A stretch of DNA of 64,000 nucleotides from Schaalia sp. lx-260. Its GTDB lineage: Bacteria; Actinomycetota; Actinomycetes; Actinomycetales; Actinomycetaceae. The DNA lies in assembly GCF_021083645.1 (NCBI RefSeq), contig NZ_JAJNRQ010000003.1, positions 62,001 through 126,000 on the forward strand. The letters are read 5' to 3'. Position 1 is the stretch's first letter. Every line of letters begins with the position of its first letter. The notes under the pieces are model-generated. The model saw nothing but the letters and a program-made list of their open reading frames with translations, had not been told where the DNA came from and did no database searches. This document shows positions 52,127 to 61,075 of this stretch, in pieces. Position numbers and translations under genes: made by a program.

Positions 52127-52303
52127 ATGAACACGCGAGCCTTTATGCTTTGTTGTCTTGCTTTCGTTCTGGCTTTAGGATCACTCCTTACCCTGACTAT
52201 GCGGGGCCTTGCTTTTGAGTGGATCGCTCTAATCTGGGCACTATGGGGTACTTCTTTAGGGATAAGCATTTCGTCTCTCGTTTTCACGTGGAAGAAAAAA
52301 TGA
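52127..52303 (+). CDS. Small two-helix membrane protein
   Basis: A 58-residue protein with two hydrophobic helices (about 6-25 and 31-52) and a basic end WKKK. AGGAGA precedes the ATG, and a longer frame from 51980 has no ribosome site. Its stop overlaps the next gene by four bases. Not recognised. In this position it may be a phage superinfection or immunity factor, which is a guess. Confidence 0.6.
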   Translation: MNTRAFMLCCLAFVLALGSLLTLTMRGLAFEWIALIWALWGTSLGISISSLVFTWKKK

Positions 52304-52533
52304 GCAAGCCTACGTACTACCTAGGTTTATCCGCGTTAGCAGCACGCGCGGGAATCACAAAAAACACCGCGTCCAGTTACCGTAGAAACGGGTACCTACC
52401 CACTCCTGACGTACTCATAACAGAGGGTGAAAAGAACATTAGTGGATGGAGTGAGGAAACCATTGATGAGTGGTTAGCCAATCGCCCCGGTCGTGGTGCT
52501 CGTACAGACCTGCATGGTAAAAGAGAAGCCTAA
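52300..52533 (+). CDS. Small helix-turn-helix DNA-binding protein (AlpA/excisionase-like)
   Basis: A 77-residue protein. The segment YLGLSALAARAGITKNTASSY is a MerR/AlpA-like helix-turn-helix, followed by the wing RNGYLPTPDVLI and SEETIDEWLANRPGRG. Such proteins direct excision or gene control in actinobacterial phages. Translation is coupled to the membrane protein before it through ATGA. It is followed by a shared terminator. Confidence 0.75.
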   Translation: MSKPTYYLGLSALAARAGITKNTASSYRRNGYLPTPDVLITEGEKNISGWSEETIDEWLANRPGRGARTDLHGKREA

Positions 52534-52540
52534 AAACACA

Positions 52541-52592
52541 AAAGCCACCCCGCCCTGCGGGTGAGTGCCCGTGGGTGGGGTGGTTTGTTTTA
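52541..52592. terminator. Bidirectional terminator between the HTH gene and the lysis genes
   Basis: Arms CCACCCCGCCC (52545-52555) and GGGTGGGGTGG (52573-52583), eleven pairs with one G-U. It is flanked by an A-rich stretch on one side and TTTGTTTTA on the other, and lies between convergent genes. Confidence 0.8.
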
Positions 52593-52883
52593 TTGTTGCG
52601 GGTTGTTGTGTTCGAGGTGGGACAGGCGGTGTTCGATGTGTTCGTGCGTGTGTTCGGCCCGCTCGTCTAGGAGTGTGAGTCTTTCGTCTAGGAGTGTGAG
52701 GCGGTGTTCTACGGCTCCGATACGATGGTCGAGGGTTTTCAGGCCTCGTTCGACTCGGGTGATTGCGTCTTTCATGCTGGAGCCGTGGTTGGGTCGCATT
52801 TGTCGCCATGTGGCTGTGGCAGCAATCAGTGCGCCTAGTCCTGTGAATCCGCCGAGGGCTTGCAAAATGTCAGCCAGCATCAA
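52590..52883 (-). CDS. Phage lysis-region membrane protein with coiled coil
   Basis: A 97-residue protein with an N-terminal helix (LADILQALGGFTGLGALIAATA) and a charged coiled coil that contains the repeated heptad-like unit LTLLDER. Similar small proteins (DUF2746-like) accompany endolysin and holin in actinophages and may be a second holin or a regulator of lysis. The gene overlaps the holin gene by four bases. Confidence 0.65.
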   Translation of the reverse strand: MMLADILQALGGFTGLGALIAATATWRQMRPNHGSSMKDAITRVERGLKTLDHRIGAVEHRLTLLDERLTLLDERAEHTHEHIEHRLSHLEHNNPQQ

Positions 52884-53116
52884 TCCGCGCTTTCTGGTGT
52901 GAATGTGGTTTTGTGTACGTCGGTTGAGTTCGGGTCCGCTATCGAGGTGAGCACACTGATAAGCGCAGCAGTCGCGGCAAGGCCTACCGCTTGGCCCCAG
53001 TCCAGCCCCCAGACCACTGTTCCTGTGGTCAAAACAGCAAGCAGAGCTTGCGCCGCTGTTTTAATGGCCCGCTCACTTACCCCGAGCCAAAACGATGTTC
53101 TCATATACGCTTCCAT
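52880..53116 (-). CDS. Phage holin (r1t-like)
   Basis: A 78-residue membrane protein with the pattern of the r1t holin family: FWLGVSERAIKTAAQALLAVL, a second helix with WGQAVGLAATAALISVLTSIA, and a polar tail. Holins open the membrane for the endolysin. It starts at GTG/ATG candidates just after the endolysin stop. ATG at 53116 or 53104 are both possible. Confidence 0.82.
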   Translation of the reverse strand: MEAYMRTSFWLGVSERAIKTAAQALLAVLTTGTVVWGLDWGQAVGLAATAALISVLTSIADPNSTDVHKTTFTPESAD

Positions 53117-53134
53117 GATTATTGTCCTTTCTCC

Positions 53135-54085
53135 TTAGCTTAGTAACTGGTTAACTCGTGCCTGAACCGCGTCGTATGCGTCACCTAACGCTGCTCGGCG
53201 CTCATCACCGTTACCGAACTCGCCGCGTATCACGGCGCGTGCGAGCGCTTCAATGTCAGGTCCGGCAGAGGGCGCGGGGTCAGGGGCTGCTCCTAGTATT
53301 TCGTTGACGCGGGCTTGCACTGCGTCTGGGTCGTAGCCCGCCGCGCGTAACGCCTCGTAGCGCTCCTGCCCGTTGCCGTAAGCACCCGCTATCACGTCAC
53401 GTGCCACAGCGTCCACACCTGCGGGCTGGGAGGGGCCACCAAGACCGCACAACTGGTTGACTCGTGCCTGAACCGCGTCGTATGCGTCGCCTAACGCTGC
53501 TCGGCGCTCATCACCGTTACCGAAGTCGCCAGCAAGGGCACGACGCGCGAGAGCGTCGATACTGTCCCCCGCGTAAATGGGGGCCAAGGCTTCAGGGCGC
53601 GGCGGTATGGTCCCTGACGAGGCGGTTCCACGCGCTAAACCGTCGATGAGGCCTACGAGGTCACGGTATGCGCCGGGGCATTGGGTGGGCACAAAATCAG
53701 AATGAACTTTGATCGGTAGATCACCGTAGACTGCGCGTAGGTCAGCTACCAGTGCCGCAATTGTTGCTACGTCAGCCTCGGATGCGCGTGGGTTGCACTC
53801 GATACCAATTCCCTTGTCGTTGCCAGCTGAGCCGACCCCGATACCGTCTCCTGCGTGCCACGCGCGGTTATCCGGGTCCACGATGCACGCCACGCGCCCA
53901 GCTTCGGCCACATAGTGCGCGCTCGTGGACGCGCTAGCGCGGGTCAGGTAGGACACCACACCCTCAAACGTAGGATGTGTAGCGGGGTCGCCCCAATGGT
54001 GTAACACGATACACGAGATACCGTAGGGCCTTCCGCTCGTGTATGCGGGCGACGTGTAAGCCGTAATCTCTTCGTAAGATGACAT
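53135..54085 (-). CDS. Endolysin: N-acetylmuramoyl-L-alanine amidase with three CW_7 repeats
   Basis: A 316-residue peptidoglycan hydrolase. The Amidase_2 domain (residues 1-155) has the zinc ligands in IVLHHWGD, the HYV segment, the His of AWHAGDG and the C-terminal CPGAYRDL. After a Pro-rich linker come three cell-wall-binding repeats of the Cpl-7 (CW_7) type, each reading ALARxVIxGxFGNGxER and VQARVNQL. Repeats one and three are nearly identical and repeat two is divergent. AAGGAG precedes the ATG. Confidence 0.93.
   Translation of the reverse strand: MSSYEEITAYTSPAYTSGRPYGISCIVLHHWGDPATHPTFEGVVSYLTRASASTSAHYVAEAGRVACIVDPDNRAWHAGDGIGVGSAGNDKGIGIECNPRASEADVATIAALVADLRAVYGDLPIKVHSDFVPTQCPGAYRDLVGLIDGLARGTASSGTIPPRPEALAPIYAGDSIDALARRALAGDFGNGDERRAALGDAYDAVQARVNQLCGLGGPSQPAGVDAVARDVIAGAYGNGQERYEALRAAGYDPDAVQARVNEILGAAPDPAPSAGPDIEALARAVIRGEFGNGDERRAALGDAYDAVQARVNQLLS
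53145..53224. repeat. 80-base duplicated segment in the endolysin gene
   Basis: This segment recurs at 53451-53530 with three differences in 80 bases. It encodes most of the third and first CW_7 repeats. The high identity points to a recent internal duplication or gene conversion. Confidence 0.9.
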
Positions 54086-54124
54086 AGTCTTTTCTCCTTA
54101 AAAAATTTTTCAGGTACACGAAAA

Positions 54125-54149
54125 CCCCCGACCTATGAGTGGTTGGGGG
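54125..54149 (-). terminator. Terminator after the tail structural genes
   Basis: Nine pairs (CCCCCGACC at 54125-54133, GGTTGGGGG at 54141-54149, one G-U). On the minus strand it is followed by TTTTCG. It separates the structural block from the lysis genes. Confidence 0.85.
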
Positions 54150-54182
54150 TGGTATAAAAACCGGGGCTTCACCAAGCAGCGT

Positions 54183-55004
54183 TTAAGATTTCAGGTGCCA
54201 TACGAGCGTTGTTTCCCACTTGCCGCCAAAGCCATTCACATCACGCCCAAACTGCAGGTACAACTTTCCGTCGGGGTAGACGTACACATACGGGTCAAAC
54301 GTGGTCCATAGTGGGCCGGGGGCTTTCGTATCCGGCCACAGGCTTTTATCCGTGATAGTGCCGATCACCCACCACTCGCCTTTACGCGCATTCCAGTACG
54401 GGAAATCGATATCCAGCATGGCGGTTACCACGTCGCCTGTGCGTCGCACTGAACGCACCTCGATTGAGCGCACGTTGGATGCCTCAAGAGCGAAATTCAA
54501 CGCGACTTTCTGACTCCTGCCAAAGCCGCCTTGCTCTCCTAGCATGATCGGGGTTTCGGGTGTGATCCCGTTGATCGTGACCTGCGCTATCGGATAGTAC
54601 GCGATCAGTGAGCCTGACAAGATTCCGCCAGTTGCGCGCGGAGCCAGCGGGTTCTCACTGACCGGCGAGCCTTTCAGCACGCTCAGGGACGCGGTTTCTA
54701 CCCCGCTACTCGCGTTACGCTCATACCTCACACAGACAAGATCAATGCGTTTGCGTCCTGAGCTGCCTGAGTCGATGCGCACAGTCTCAGTAGAGGTGAC
54801 GCGCACATACCGCCCATCAACCAAAAGGTGCATGGCCGGGACTTGAACGCGGTTCGCGTCCAGCAGTGTCACGCTCGGGTAGGAGTCCTGCGCGGTAGGT
54901 AGGCGCACCACACCAAACCCGCTCGTGGCCCCCTGAAACATTCCGATGTCCTCTGATGAGATGTGCGGGGTCCCGGCCTTGCCGGTCACAAGCTCTACTG
55001 TCAT
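54183..55004 (-). CDS. Phage tail/host-attachment structural protein
   Basis: A 273-residue protein. Its first half contains the pattern GTPHISSEDIG, then LLVDGRYVRVTSTETVRIDSG and RKRIDLVCVRYER, seen in a family of Gram-positive siphophage structural proteins encoded near the tail tip. The C-terminal half is probably the variable part. AGGAG precedes the ATG at 55004, and the gene overlaps the previous one by four bases. A longer frame to 55091 is inside the neighbour. Confidence 0.7.
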   Translation of the reverse strand: MTVELVTGKAGTPHISSEDIGMFQGATSGFGVVRLPTAQDSYPSVTLLDANRVQVPAMHLLVDGRYVRVTSTETVRIDSGSSGRKRIDLVCVRYERNASSGVETASLSVLKGSPVSENPLAPRATGGILSGSLIAYYPIAQVTINGITPETPIMLGEQGGFGRSQKVALNFALEASNVRSIEVRSVRRTGDVVTAMLDIDFPYWNARKGEWWVIGTITDKSLWPDTKAPGPLWTTFDPYVYVYPDGKLYLQFGRDVNGFGGKWETTLVWHLKS

Positions 55005-55237
55005 GATTGATCTCCTGTTTCGACTGTAGTCATGAACTGCTGGTACTCGATATCGTGGCGCTGTTGGAGTTGCCGCCATGCTCGGTAGCATGACTCGCAG
55101 TACAGGCGAGTTGTTTCTGTTTCTGCCGCGTCAATTCGTTTGACCTCGTGCCACTGCGCGACCGAGTCGCCGTGCGCGATAATCGCGCTTGTGCCGCACC
55201 GATCACACGAGTATCGGGCTAAATTCATTGTTTTCAC
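55001..55237 (-). CDS. Small zinc-ribbon-like phage protein
   Basis: A 78-residue protein with two CxxC-type pairs (CDRCG and CESCY), which suggests a zinc site. It begins at GTG 55237 or ATG 55228. The function is unknown. It sits between the tail-tip gene and the next structural gene. Confidence 0.6.
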   Translation of the reverse strand: MKTMNLARYSCDRCGTSAIIAHGDSVAQWHEVKRIDAAETETTRLYCESCYRAWRQLQQRHDIEYQQFMTTVETGDQS

Positions 55238-55240
55238 TAT

Positions 55241-56644
55241 CTAGCGTGTCCTTTCAAAAAGAAAACCATCCATACAATCGCGCGCCACCCAGTACGTGCC
55301 GGGCGCATATGAGGACGGGTCGGCCGGCCTCGTCGAGTGAAAAAGCGCGCCCACAGGGTAGGCCGCTTTGAAAAGATCACTACTGTTCGCATTTGAGCCG
55401 CTTGATTCACCGCGAGGAATCACAAAATCCAACACCGCATCAGTACTGCTGCCACGATTAATGACCTGAGCTTGAGAGCCGGTGGTGACACTGCCGATCC
55501 TTATGCTTGCGCTTGACCCGGCAGGCCCGCGAGCGCCTTGGGCTCCTTGAATGCCTTGTGGTCCTTGTTCTCCTGTGGGTCCGGGTGGTCCTTGTTCTCC
55601 GGGTGGTCCGGGTGGGCCGGGGGTGGTGTGGGGGCTGTTGGTGTTCGTGGTGGTGTTGGTGTTTGTGCTTTGTGGTTGCCCTACATCGACGCTGACTGTC
55701 ATTACTCCTGTGGGGGAGATTTTGATGATTTTTTTAGTGACGGTTGCGCTGGTGTGCATCCCGGTGGTTGCGTGTTGGGCTGTGATGGTGTCGTGGATGT
55801 CGATTGCTGCTGCGTCGCCGGTTATTTCGAGGTCGATTGAGTTTCGCCCAGTTTGTAGGTCTTTGAGCTTTTTTTCTACTTTTTGGGCGAGTTCTTCTCC
55901 TGTTTTGTCGGAGAGTTCGTATGTGGCTTGGACCTCGTGTATGCCGGTAAGGGTTTGTGTGGTGGAGATGTTTCCGGCGGCATCGGCGTAGCGGTGGATG
56001 ACCTCGCGGTTTTTGAGTTCGCCTGAGCCTAGCCCGATGAGGTGATTGATTGGGGCATGGTCGGCAAGGGCGGTGAAGGTCGCAAGTTCACTGTCAGCGT
56101 GAATGAGCGCGCGGTGGGTGATGGTGAGGGTGATGGTGTTGCTTGCGCAGGTGATGGTGAGTTTAGCGCCGGTTGTGTTGATGAGTTTGTGTAGGCCATC
56201 GAGAAGGGTGGTGTATCGGTCGAATTGGAAGGCGGTTGCGCTGATTTGGGAGGGGTTGGGGTTGACGGTGAAAACGTTGGCGAGCCCTGTGGTGGCGATA
56301 AGGTGGGTAAGGATGTGGTGGGCGTTGCCCTCTACGGTGAGGTAGTCCTGCCCCGGGGGTGGTGTGATGATTCGGGTGGCGAGGATGCCGTGCCATGTGC
56401 GCCCGTGGTAGGTGTAGTCGCTGCTGGTTGCGGAGTCGATTTTAATGGTGTCGATGATGCCACCATAGGCGGTTCCGTCTATCCATATGAGTGAGGATGG
56501 TTGGAGTTTTTCTTTGGTGCGTAGCTCGAAGTTGTTTTCAGCTTCTCCGTAGGCGAGGTCGAGTGTGTAGCTGGTGATTTCGCAGATTGGTTCACGCGCA
56601 GGGGTTGCTACGACTAGGGGCGGGGTTGTGTGCGCGCTTACCAT
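55241..56644 (-). CDS. Tail-tip (Gp37-like) protein with collagen-like segment
   Basis: A 467-residue protein. Residues 1-330 resemble the Gp37-like tail protein of actinobacterial siphophages (ITSYTLDLAYGEAENNFEL and the GGIIDTIKID segment). A Thr/Asn linker is followed by about eleven Gly-X-Y triplets (GPPGPPGEQGPPGPTGEQGP onward, to GARGPAG), a collagen-like triple helix. The C-terminal end YPVGALFHSTRPADPSS resembles the start of receptor-binding tail domains, but here it ends soon after (FLFERTR). The DNA of the middle part is strongly skewed in base use. Confidence 0.8.
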   Translation of the reverse strand: MVSAHTTPPLVVATPAREPICEITSYTLDLAYGEAENNFELRTKEKLQPSSLIWIDGTAYGGIIDTIKIDSATSSDYTYHGRTWHGILATRIITPPPGQDYLTVEGNAHHILTHLIATTGLANVFTVNPNPSQISATAFQFDRYTTLLDGLHKLINTTGAKLTITCASNTITLTITHRALIHADSELATFTALADHAPINHLIGLGSGELKNREVIHRYADAAGNISTTQTLTGIHEVQATYELSDKTGEELAQKVEKKLKDLQTGRNSIDLEITGDAAAIDIHDTITAQHATTGMHTSATVTKKIIKISPTGVMTVSVDVGQPQSTNTNTTTNTNSPHTTPGPPGPPGEQGPPGPTGEQGPQGIQGAQGARGPAGSSASIRIGSVTTGSQAQVINRGSSTDAVLDFVIPRGESSGSNANSSDLFKAAYPVGALFHSTRPADPSSYAPGTYWVARDCMDGFLFERTR

Positions 56645-57477
56645 AGGTGCTGCCTCCTGTAGTAGGGGATGATCTCGAAATCAAATTCGCCTGAGTACGC
56701 GATAAGGAGTCGCGTCAGTGGTAGCGGCTGGAAAATGTAGTTTCCACTGCCTGCGCCGCTACCGCGTTCGGCCCGGTTGAAAACGTTTGTGGTCACGCCG
56801 TTTTCTGCCGTGAGAATGACGGTGCGCGCCCGAGGGTCAATGGTGAGGTATGCGCCGCGCGGAATGTCCGTTGTGACGCGGTACGTGTTGCTTCCGATGG
56901 TGATAGCGGGGTTGGTTGCAGGCCCGTAGATACGGATGAGGGGCAGGATGTGTGTTGCCGCATACGGGTTCGCCTCATCACCGAAATGTTTTTGTGAGGC
57001 GTGGGAAGCTAGATCGTGCGGATAGTCGTAGGGGTAGTCAAGAGAGGTTTCTGACGCTGATGCCCTGAGTACGCTGATAGGCGCGCCCTGTTTTACCCAG
57101 TACCCGTCCAGTAGAACGAGTGTGAGTGTGATACCGCTGATAGCAGGAGTGACCCTATCGACCTGTATTTTCGGGATATGGCAGGACTGCTCCCACCCAT
57201 CGACAGATAAGAGCGAGGGTGCCACATCTAAAGACAGGCTTGCCGCGCGCATGAGCCGCTCGATTTCAGCAGCCCCAGCAGCTCCAACGCCTTTAACGGG
57301 TAGTTGGATTTCACGGGCAGGACGAGACACGCCTTTCAACGACTGGCCTTCTATCTGATAGCTTGTCGCATACCCGCGCAAAGCCACGCCTGTTTCCACA
57401 TGCAACCCGCCCTGCCCTGACAGGTGAAAAACCTCAGAGTTAAACTGCGTCCCAACTGTCAGCGTCACCGCACTCAT
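56638..57477 (-). CDS. Distal tail protein (Dit-like)
   Basis: A 279-residue protein placed directly after the tape measure, as distal tail proteins are. It has the N-terminal beta-rich part (FHLSGQGGLHVETGVALRGYATSYQIEG) and the C-terminal segment IGSNTYRVTTDIPRGAYLTID. The start is the ATG at 57477, and an upstream frame to 57543 is rejected. The end overlaps the next gene by seven bases. Confidence 0.72.
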   Translation of the reverse strand: MSAVTLTVGTQFNSEVFHLSGQGGLHVETGVALRGYATSYQIEGQSLKGVSRPAREIQLPVKGVGAAGAAEIERLMRAASLSLDVAPSLLSVDGWEQSCHIPKIQVDRVTPAISGITLTLVLLDGYWVKQGAPISVLRASASETSLDYPYDYPHDLASHASQKHFGDEANPYAATHILPLIRIYGPATNPAITIGSNTYRVTTDIPRGAYLTIDPRARTVILTAENGVTTNVFNRAERGSGAGSGNYIFQPLPLTRLLIAYSGEFDFEIIPYYRRQHLW

Positions 57478-57514
57478 ACACGCGCCCCCCTTTTTCTGTT
57501 TCGTCTTTGCTTTC

Positions 57515-60500
57515 TTATCTGATTCGCGCCAAATCACGCGCACTCATCACCGGCGTATTTTCCTCGATAACTGCGGGCAGCTCAGCTCGAAGCTGCTGCA
57601 CCTGCTCTACGAGTAAAGCAAATACACCCATCACGTCCGATGGACCAGCCCCATCAGATGACCTCATCGACGCATCCACACCAAAAGCCGCATCCGGTAG
57701 CGCACTGATTTCAGCAGCCCCAGCAGCAACCGTTTCTTTCACAGCATCAGCAAACTCATCTTGCTTTTGCCTCACACCCACTGCGAGCGCTTCGACGATT
57801 GAGCGGCCAGAGTACAGTGTCCAGCCTTTGCCTGAGAAGGGTCCTTCTTTTGCGGGTGAGAATGGCAGGAGTTTTCGTATGCCGCCGAGTAGGTCGCTGA
57901 CGGCTTGTTTGGCGTTGTTGAACATGTTTTTTACGCCGTCGATGAGGCCTTGGATGATTTTCTTGCCTGAGTCCCAGAGCCATTTGCCGGCGTTGGAGAA
58001 GAATCCGGTGATTTTGTCTTTTACGCCTGTGACGGTGTCGATGACCCATTGGACGCCTTTGGAGGCGGCGTTTTTGATGCCGGTCCAGATGTTTCCGAAA
58101 AGGTTACTGATGGCGTTCCATGCTCCGTCCCATATGGTCTTGACGAATGTGAGTCCAAAGTTGAATACGGCTTTGATGGCGTTCCATACGCTTTGGATGA
58201 GGCCGAGGATGCCGTTCCAGATGCCGCTGAAAATTTGCTTGATGCCTTCCCATACTCCGTCCCAGTCGCCTTTGATGAGGGCCATGACTGTGTTGATGAT
58301 GCCTTGGATGACGGTCATCACGCTACTAATGGTTGTCCCTATCGCTGTGAACACGTTCGTGACTATGGGCATGAGTGCTTGGATGATAGGTGTGAGTTGT
58401 TGGACGATCAGGAGGATAAACGGTGCTATCGCGTCAATCAGCATGCCGATGGTTGTAATGATCTGTTCGATCGGGGGAATGATGATCGGCACGAGCGTTT
58501 GTATTTGCTCGCTGATGATAGTAACGATTTGTTCAAGCACGGGCATTAAAGCGCTAATGAAATCGCCGATTTTCTGGATGATCGGGAGCAGCTGAGGCAG
58601 GACAGTAAGAAGTACCTGTCCGACACTGTTGGCTATCGTGACGATCAGGGGCGCTAGAATGTCCCCCAACTGGCCCAGCAGCGGCCCAAGAATCCCCATG
58701 ATCTCGGTGATGATAGGGGAAAGCTGCATGAAAACGCTGCCGACAACACTAAAAGCCTCCCCAAAAGCATCCCGTAGGTCTTTACTGTTGGTCAGCATCT
58801 GCGTAAACAAACCAATCACTAGGCCAACAGGCCCAGTCAGCCCAGAAAACGCGCCACCGATCAGGGGGAGTTTAGTTAAGAGCGGGCCAAGCATTCCTGC
58901 CAAAGCGCCAGCAACCGGCTGAACCCCCTTGATGATACTGTTCAGGTTTTCTTTCACCGTGAACAAGAAATCAATGATGGGTGAGTCTTCTTCTATGCCT
59001 TCGCCCCATGAGGCAGGGTTAAAATCCCCGCTGGTAAAAATTTCAGTGACGCCAGTGACAATGTTTTTGATTTTTTCAAAACTTGCCGTGAACTTGTCCG
59101 CCAACGTTGATAAAGCACTGGTGATTGGGCCTTTGATGGGCTCCATGATGCCTTTGAGTCCACTCACAATCGCGGCTTCAAAATTGCCCCACGCGCCCTC
59201 AAACGTGCTTGTCGAGGTCGCCGCTTCCGTAGCCGCGTCAGTGAACCCCAAGTCCACAATCGCTTTGTTGAATTCTTCTGCGCTGACTTGGCCTTCGGAA
59301 AGAGCCTTACTGAAATCGCCCGTGTATGCGCCCGCTTCCTTGAGCGCGTCCTTGATTTTGCCGGACGCGCCGGGGATAGCATCAGAAAGCTGCCGCCAGT
59401 TTTCACCAGTAAGCTTGCCAGCGCCCGCTGTTTGCGTGAGCACCATACCCACGCTCTTAAACGTCTCCTTATTACCACCGGCAACCGCGTTCAAATTTCC
59501 TGCGGCCTGAGCGAGCTTGTCAAAATCAGGGACACTATTAGCTGCCAGCTGAGCCGTAATCCCCTGAATGTCCGCGAGATCGTACACTGTCTGGTCAGCG
59601 TACTTTTGCGCGCTTTTTGTCAGCTCCTCGATCTGGCCTGAGCCAAGACCAGCGAAAGTCAGGGTGGATTTGAATTTGTCAGTGGCATCACTTGCTGCTA
59701 TCGCTTCACCCGCATACGAGGCGACAAACCCGCCAAGAGCCGCAATACCTACCCCTGCGGCAGCGCCCGCGCTCTTAAACGCATCCCCCAACGTCTGCTT
59801 AAGAGACTGTGCGGCCTGATCCGCGCTTGATTTTAGAGTATGTAAAGCACTAGTCCACGCGGACGGAGGATGGACTTGTGAGGCGCGTTTTTGCGCGTCA
59901 GCGAGTTCTGATGCCGCTTTTGCGGACTCCTCGGAGGCTTTTTTTGCTTCACCTAAAGCTTGAGTGAGTCTCTTTTGCTCGTTTTGCGCGCCGTTACCAG
60001 CATTTTTTACCCTGTCCAAACTCGCGGACAGTTTCGCTTTCGCGTCCGTGACCCTAGCGGTCGCGCTTTGCTGAGCCGCAAGAGCAGAATTAAAACGCGC
60101 AGAAGCCGCGAGGGCTGCTTTAGAGTCTGCCCCATAGAGGCGCACAGCCTCATCCAGCTTCTTTTTAGCGACCTCAACCCGATCGGTTGCAGCAGCCTCA
60201 CCTGCCAGCGCCGCGCTCACACGAGACGAAGCCGATTGAGCCGCAGCCTCATACGCGCGCGTCTTTTGAGCAGCAGCCTCAGTCGCCGCATTCAATCTTT
60301 CACGAGCCTGCTTTACCTTCTCAACAGCGCTAGCCTCACGCTCGGACGCGGCCTGAGCCTTAGCGGATGCAGCCTGCACGGCAGAAGCCGCCTGATCCAC
60401 CTGAGCTTTACCCTCAGCCATCACTGAACGCATCTTGCCCGCAAAGCTTTTAGGAGCATCCTCCAAAGCCTTCGACAAGGTGGACGTATCTAAAGCCCCA

Positions 60501-60586
60501 AACTCAGCGCTCAGCGCTTTGGCTGCGCCACGAAAAGATGGGACCACGTGCAGCCATGCGGTACCCAGTTCAATCCCATTAGCCAC
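57515..60586 (-). CDS. Phage tail tape measure protein
   Basis: A 1023-residue protein that sets tail length. The N-terminus (GTAWLHVVPSFRGA) is typical. A long Ala/Lys-rich coiled coil covers about 60-245, followed by hydrophobic segments at about 270-290 and many in the 540-760 region. A run of Trp-containing repeats (GIWNGILGLIQSVWNAIKAVF and similar) lies at about 770-840, and the C-terminus is conserved-looking. The start is a GTG. Confidence 0.92.
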   Translation of the reverse strand: MANGIELGTAWLHVVPSFRGAAKALSAEFGALDTSTLSKALEDAPKSFAGKMRSVMAEGKAQVDQAASAVQAASAKAQAASEREASAVEKVKQARERLNAATEAAAQKTRAYEAAAQSASSRVSAALAGEAAATDRVEVAKKKLDEAVRLYGADSKAALAASARFNSALAAQQSATARVTDAKAKLSASLDRVKNAGNGAQNEQKRLTQALGEAKKASEESAKAASELADAQKRASQVHPPSAWTSALHTLKSSADQAAQSLKQTLGDAFKSAGAAAGVGIAALGGFVASYAGEAIAASDATDKFKSTLTFAGLGSGQIEELTKSAQKYADQTVYDLADIQGITAQLAANSVPDFDKLAQAAGNLNAVAGGNKETFKSVGMVLTQTAGAGKLTGENWRQLSDAIPGASGKIKDALKEAGAYTGDFSKALSEGQVSAEEFNKAIVDLGFTDAATEAATSTSTFEGAWGNFEAAIVSGLKGIMEPIKGPITSALSTLADKFTASFEKIKNIVTGVTEIFTSGDFNPASWGEGIEEDSPIIDFLFTVKENLNSIIKGVQPVAGALAGMLGPLLTKLPLIGGAFSGLTGPVGLVIGLFTQMLTNSKDLRDAFGEAFSVVGSVFMQLSPIITEIMGILGPLLGQLGDILAPLIVTIANSVGQVLLTVLPQLLPIIQKIGDFISALMPVLEQIVTIISEQIQTLVPIIIPPIEQIITTIGMLIDAIAPFILLIVQQLTPIIQALMPIVTNVFTAIGTTISSVMTVIQGIINTVMALIKGDWDGVWEGIKQIFSGIWNGILGLIQSVWNAIKAVFNFGLTFVKTIWDGAWNAISNLFGNIWTGIKNAASKGVQWVIDTVTGVKDKITGFFSNAGKWLWDSGKKIIQGLIDGVKNMFNNAKQAVSDLLGGIRKLLPFSPAKEGPFSGKGWTLYSGRSIVEALAVGVRQKQDEFADAVKETVAAGAAEISALPDAAFGVDASMRSSDGAGPSDVMGVFALLVEQVQQLRAELPAVIEENTPVMSARDLARIR

Positions 60587-60692
60587 CGGCTCCGCACCTT
60601 TCTTTTTCTCTTGTCAAACTTTTATTGTCCGCCCACGCGCGCCACTAAAAACACGCCCCAGAACCGGCAAGGCCCTAGGGCGCGCATAAGTG

Positions 60693-61073
60693 CTACCGAG
60701 ACTGGCGAGGAGCTGCGAGCAACTCCTTCAACTCATCAAGAGGCAACCCCACATACGAGGACTTCTTCTCACCAAAAGTCGGGCGAGGGAAAGGCTTAGG
60801 GAGATTACGATTTTTCTGCCCATCCTTTGTTTTCGCCCACTGCAACCACGCGAGCGCGTCTGCGACTCTCACGCCCCACTGGTTGTGCAGGTAGGCCCAT
60901 TGCCAGTGGGGGTTCAGCGCACGATGGGTCCATGATTCGGGTTGTGTAATCATGGCTGCGCATAGGTCGGCTGCGTGAGATGGTGGGAGTGTTTTCCAGT
61001 TGGGGATGCCGTAAAAGCGCTGGAAGTCTGCGGTAAGTTCTGCTGGGGCTGCTCTTGCTGCTCCCAGCAGCAT
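60693..61073 (-). CDS. Tail assembly chaperone, downstream (-1) frame
   Basis: A 126-codon frame that begins right after the first chaperone and lies in its -1 frame. It is probably expressed as a fusion through a frameshift at CCCAAAC (see below), giving a protein of about 219 residues. Translation from its own ATG is also possible. The content is Trp-rich (NPHWQWAYLHNQW). Its position between tail tube and tape measure matches the gpG/gpGT pair of lambda. Confidence 0.8.
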   Translation of the reverse strand: MLLGAARAAPAELTADFQRFYGIPNWKTLPPSHAADLCAAMITQPESWTHRALNPHWQWAYLHNQWGVRVADALAWLQWAKTKDGQKNRNLPKPFPRPTFGEKKSSYVGLPLDELKELLAAPRQSR

Positions 61074-61075
61074 TG

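Noticed and set aside
57507-58595. 362-codon plus-strand frame antisense to the tape measure gene
   Set aside because: It is produced by the repetitive, stop-poor opposite strand of the tape measure gene. The Met/Pro/Ser-rich translation is not protein-like.
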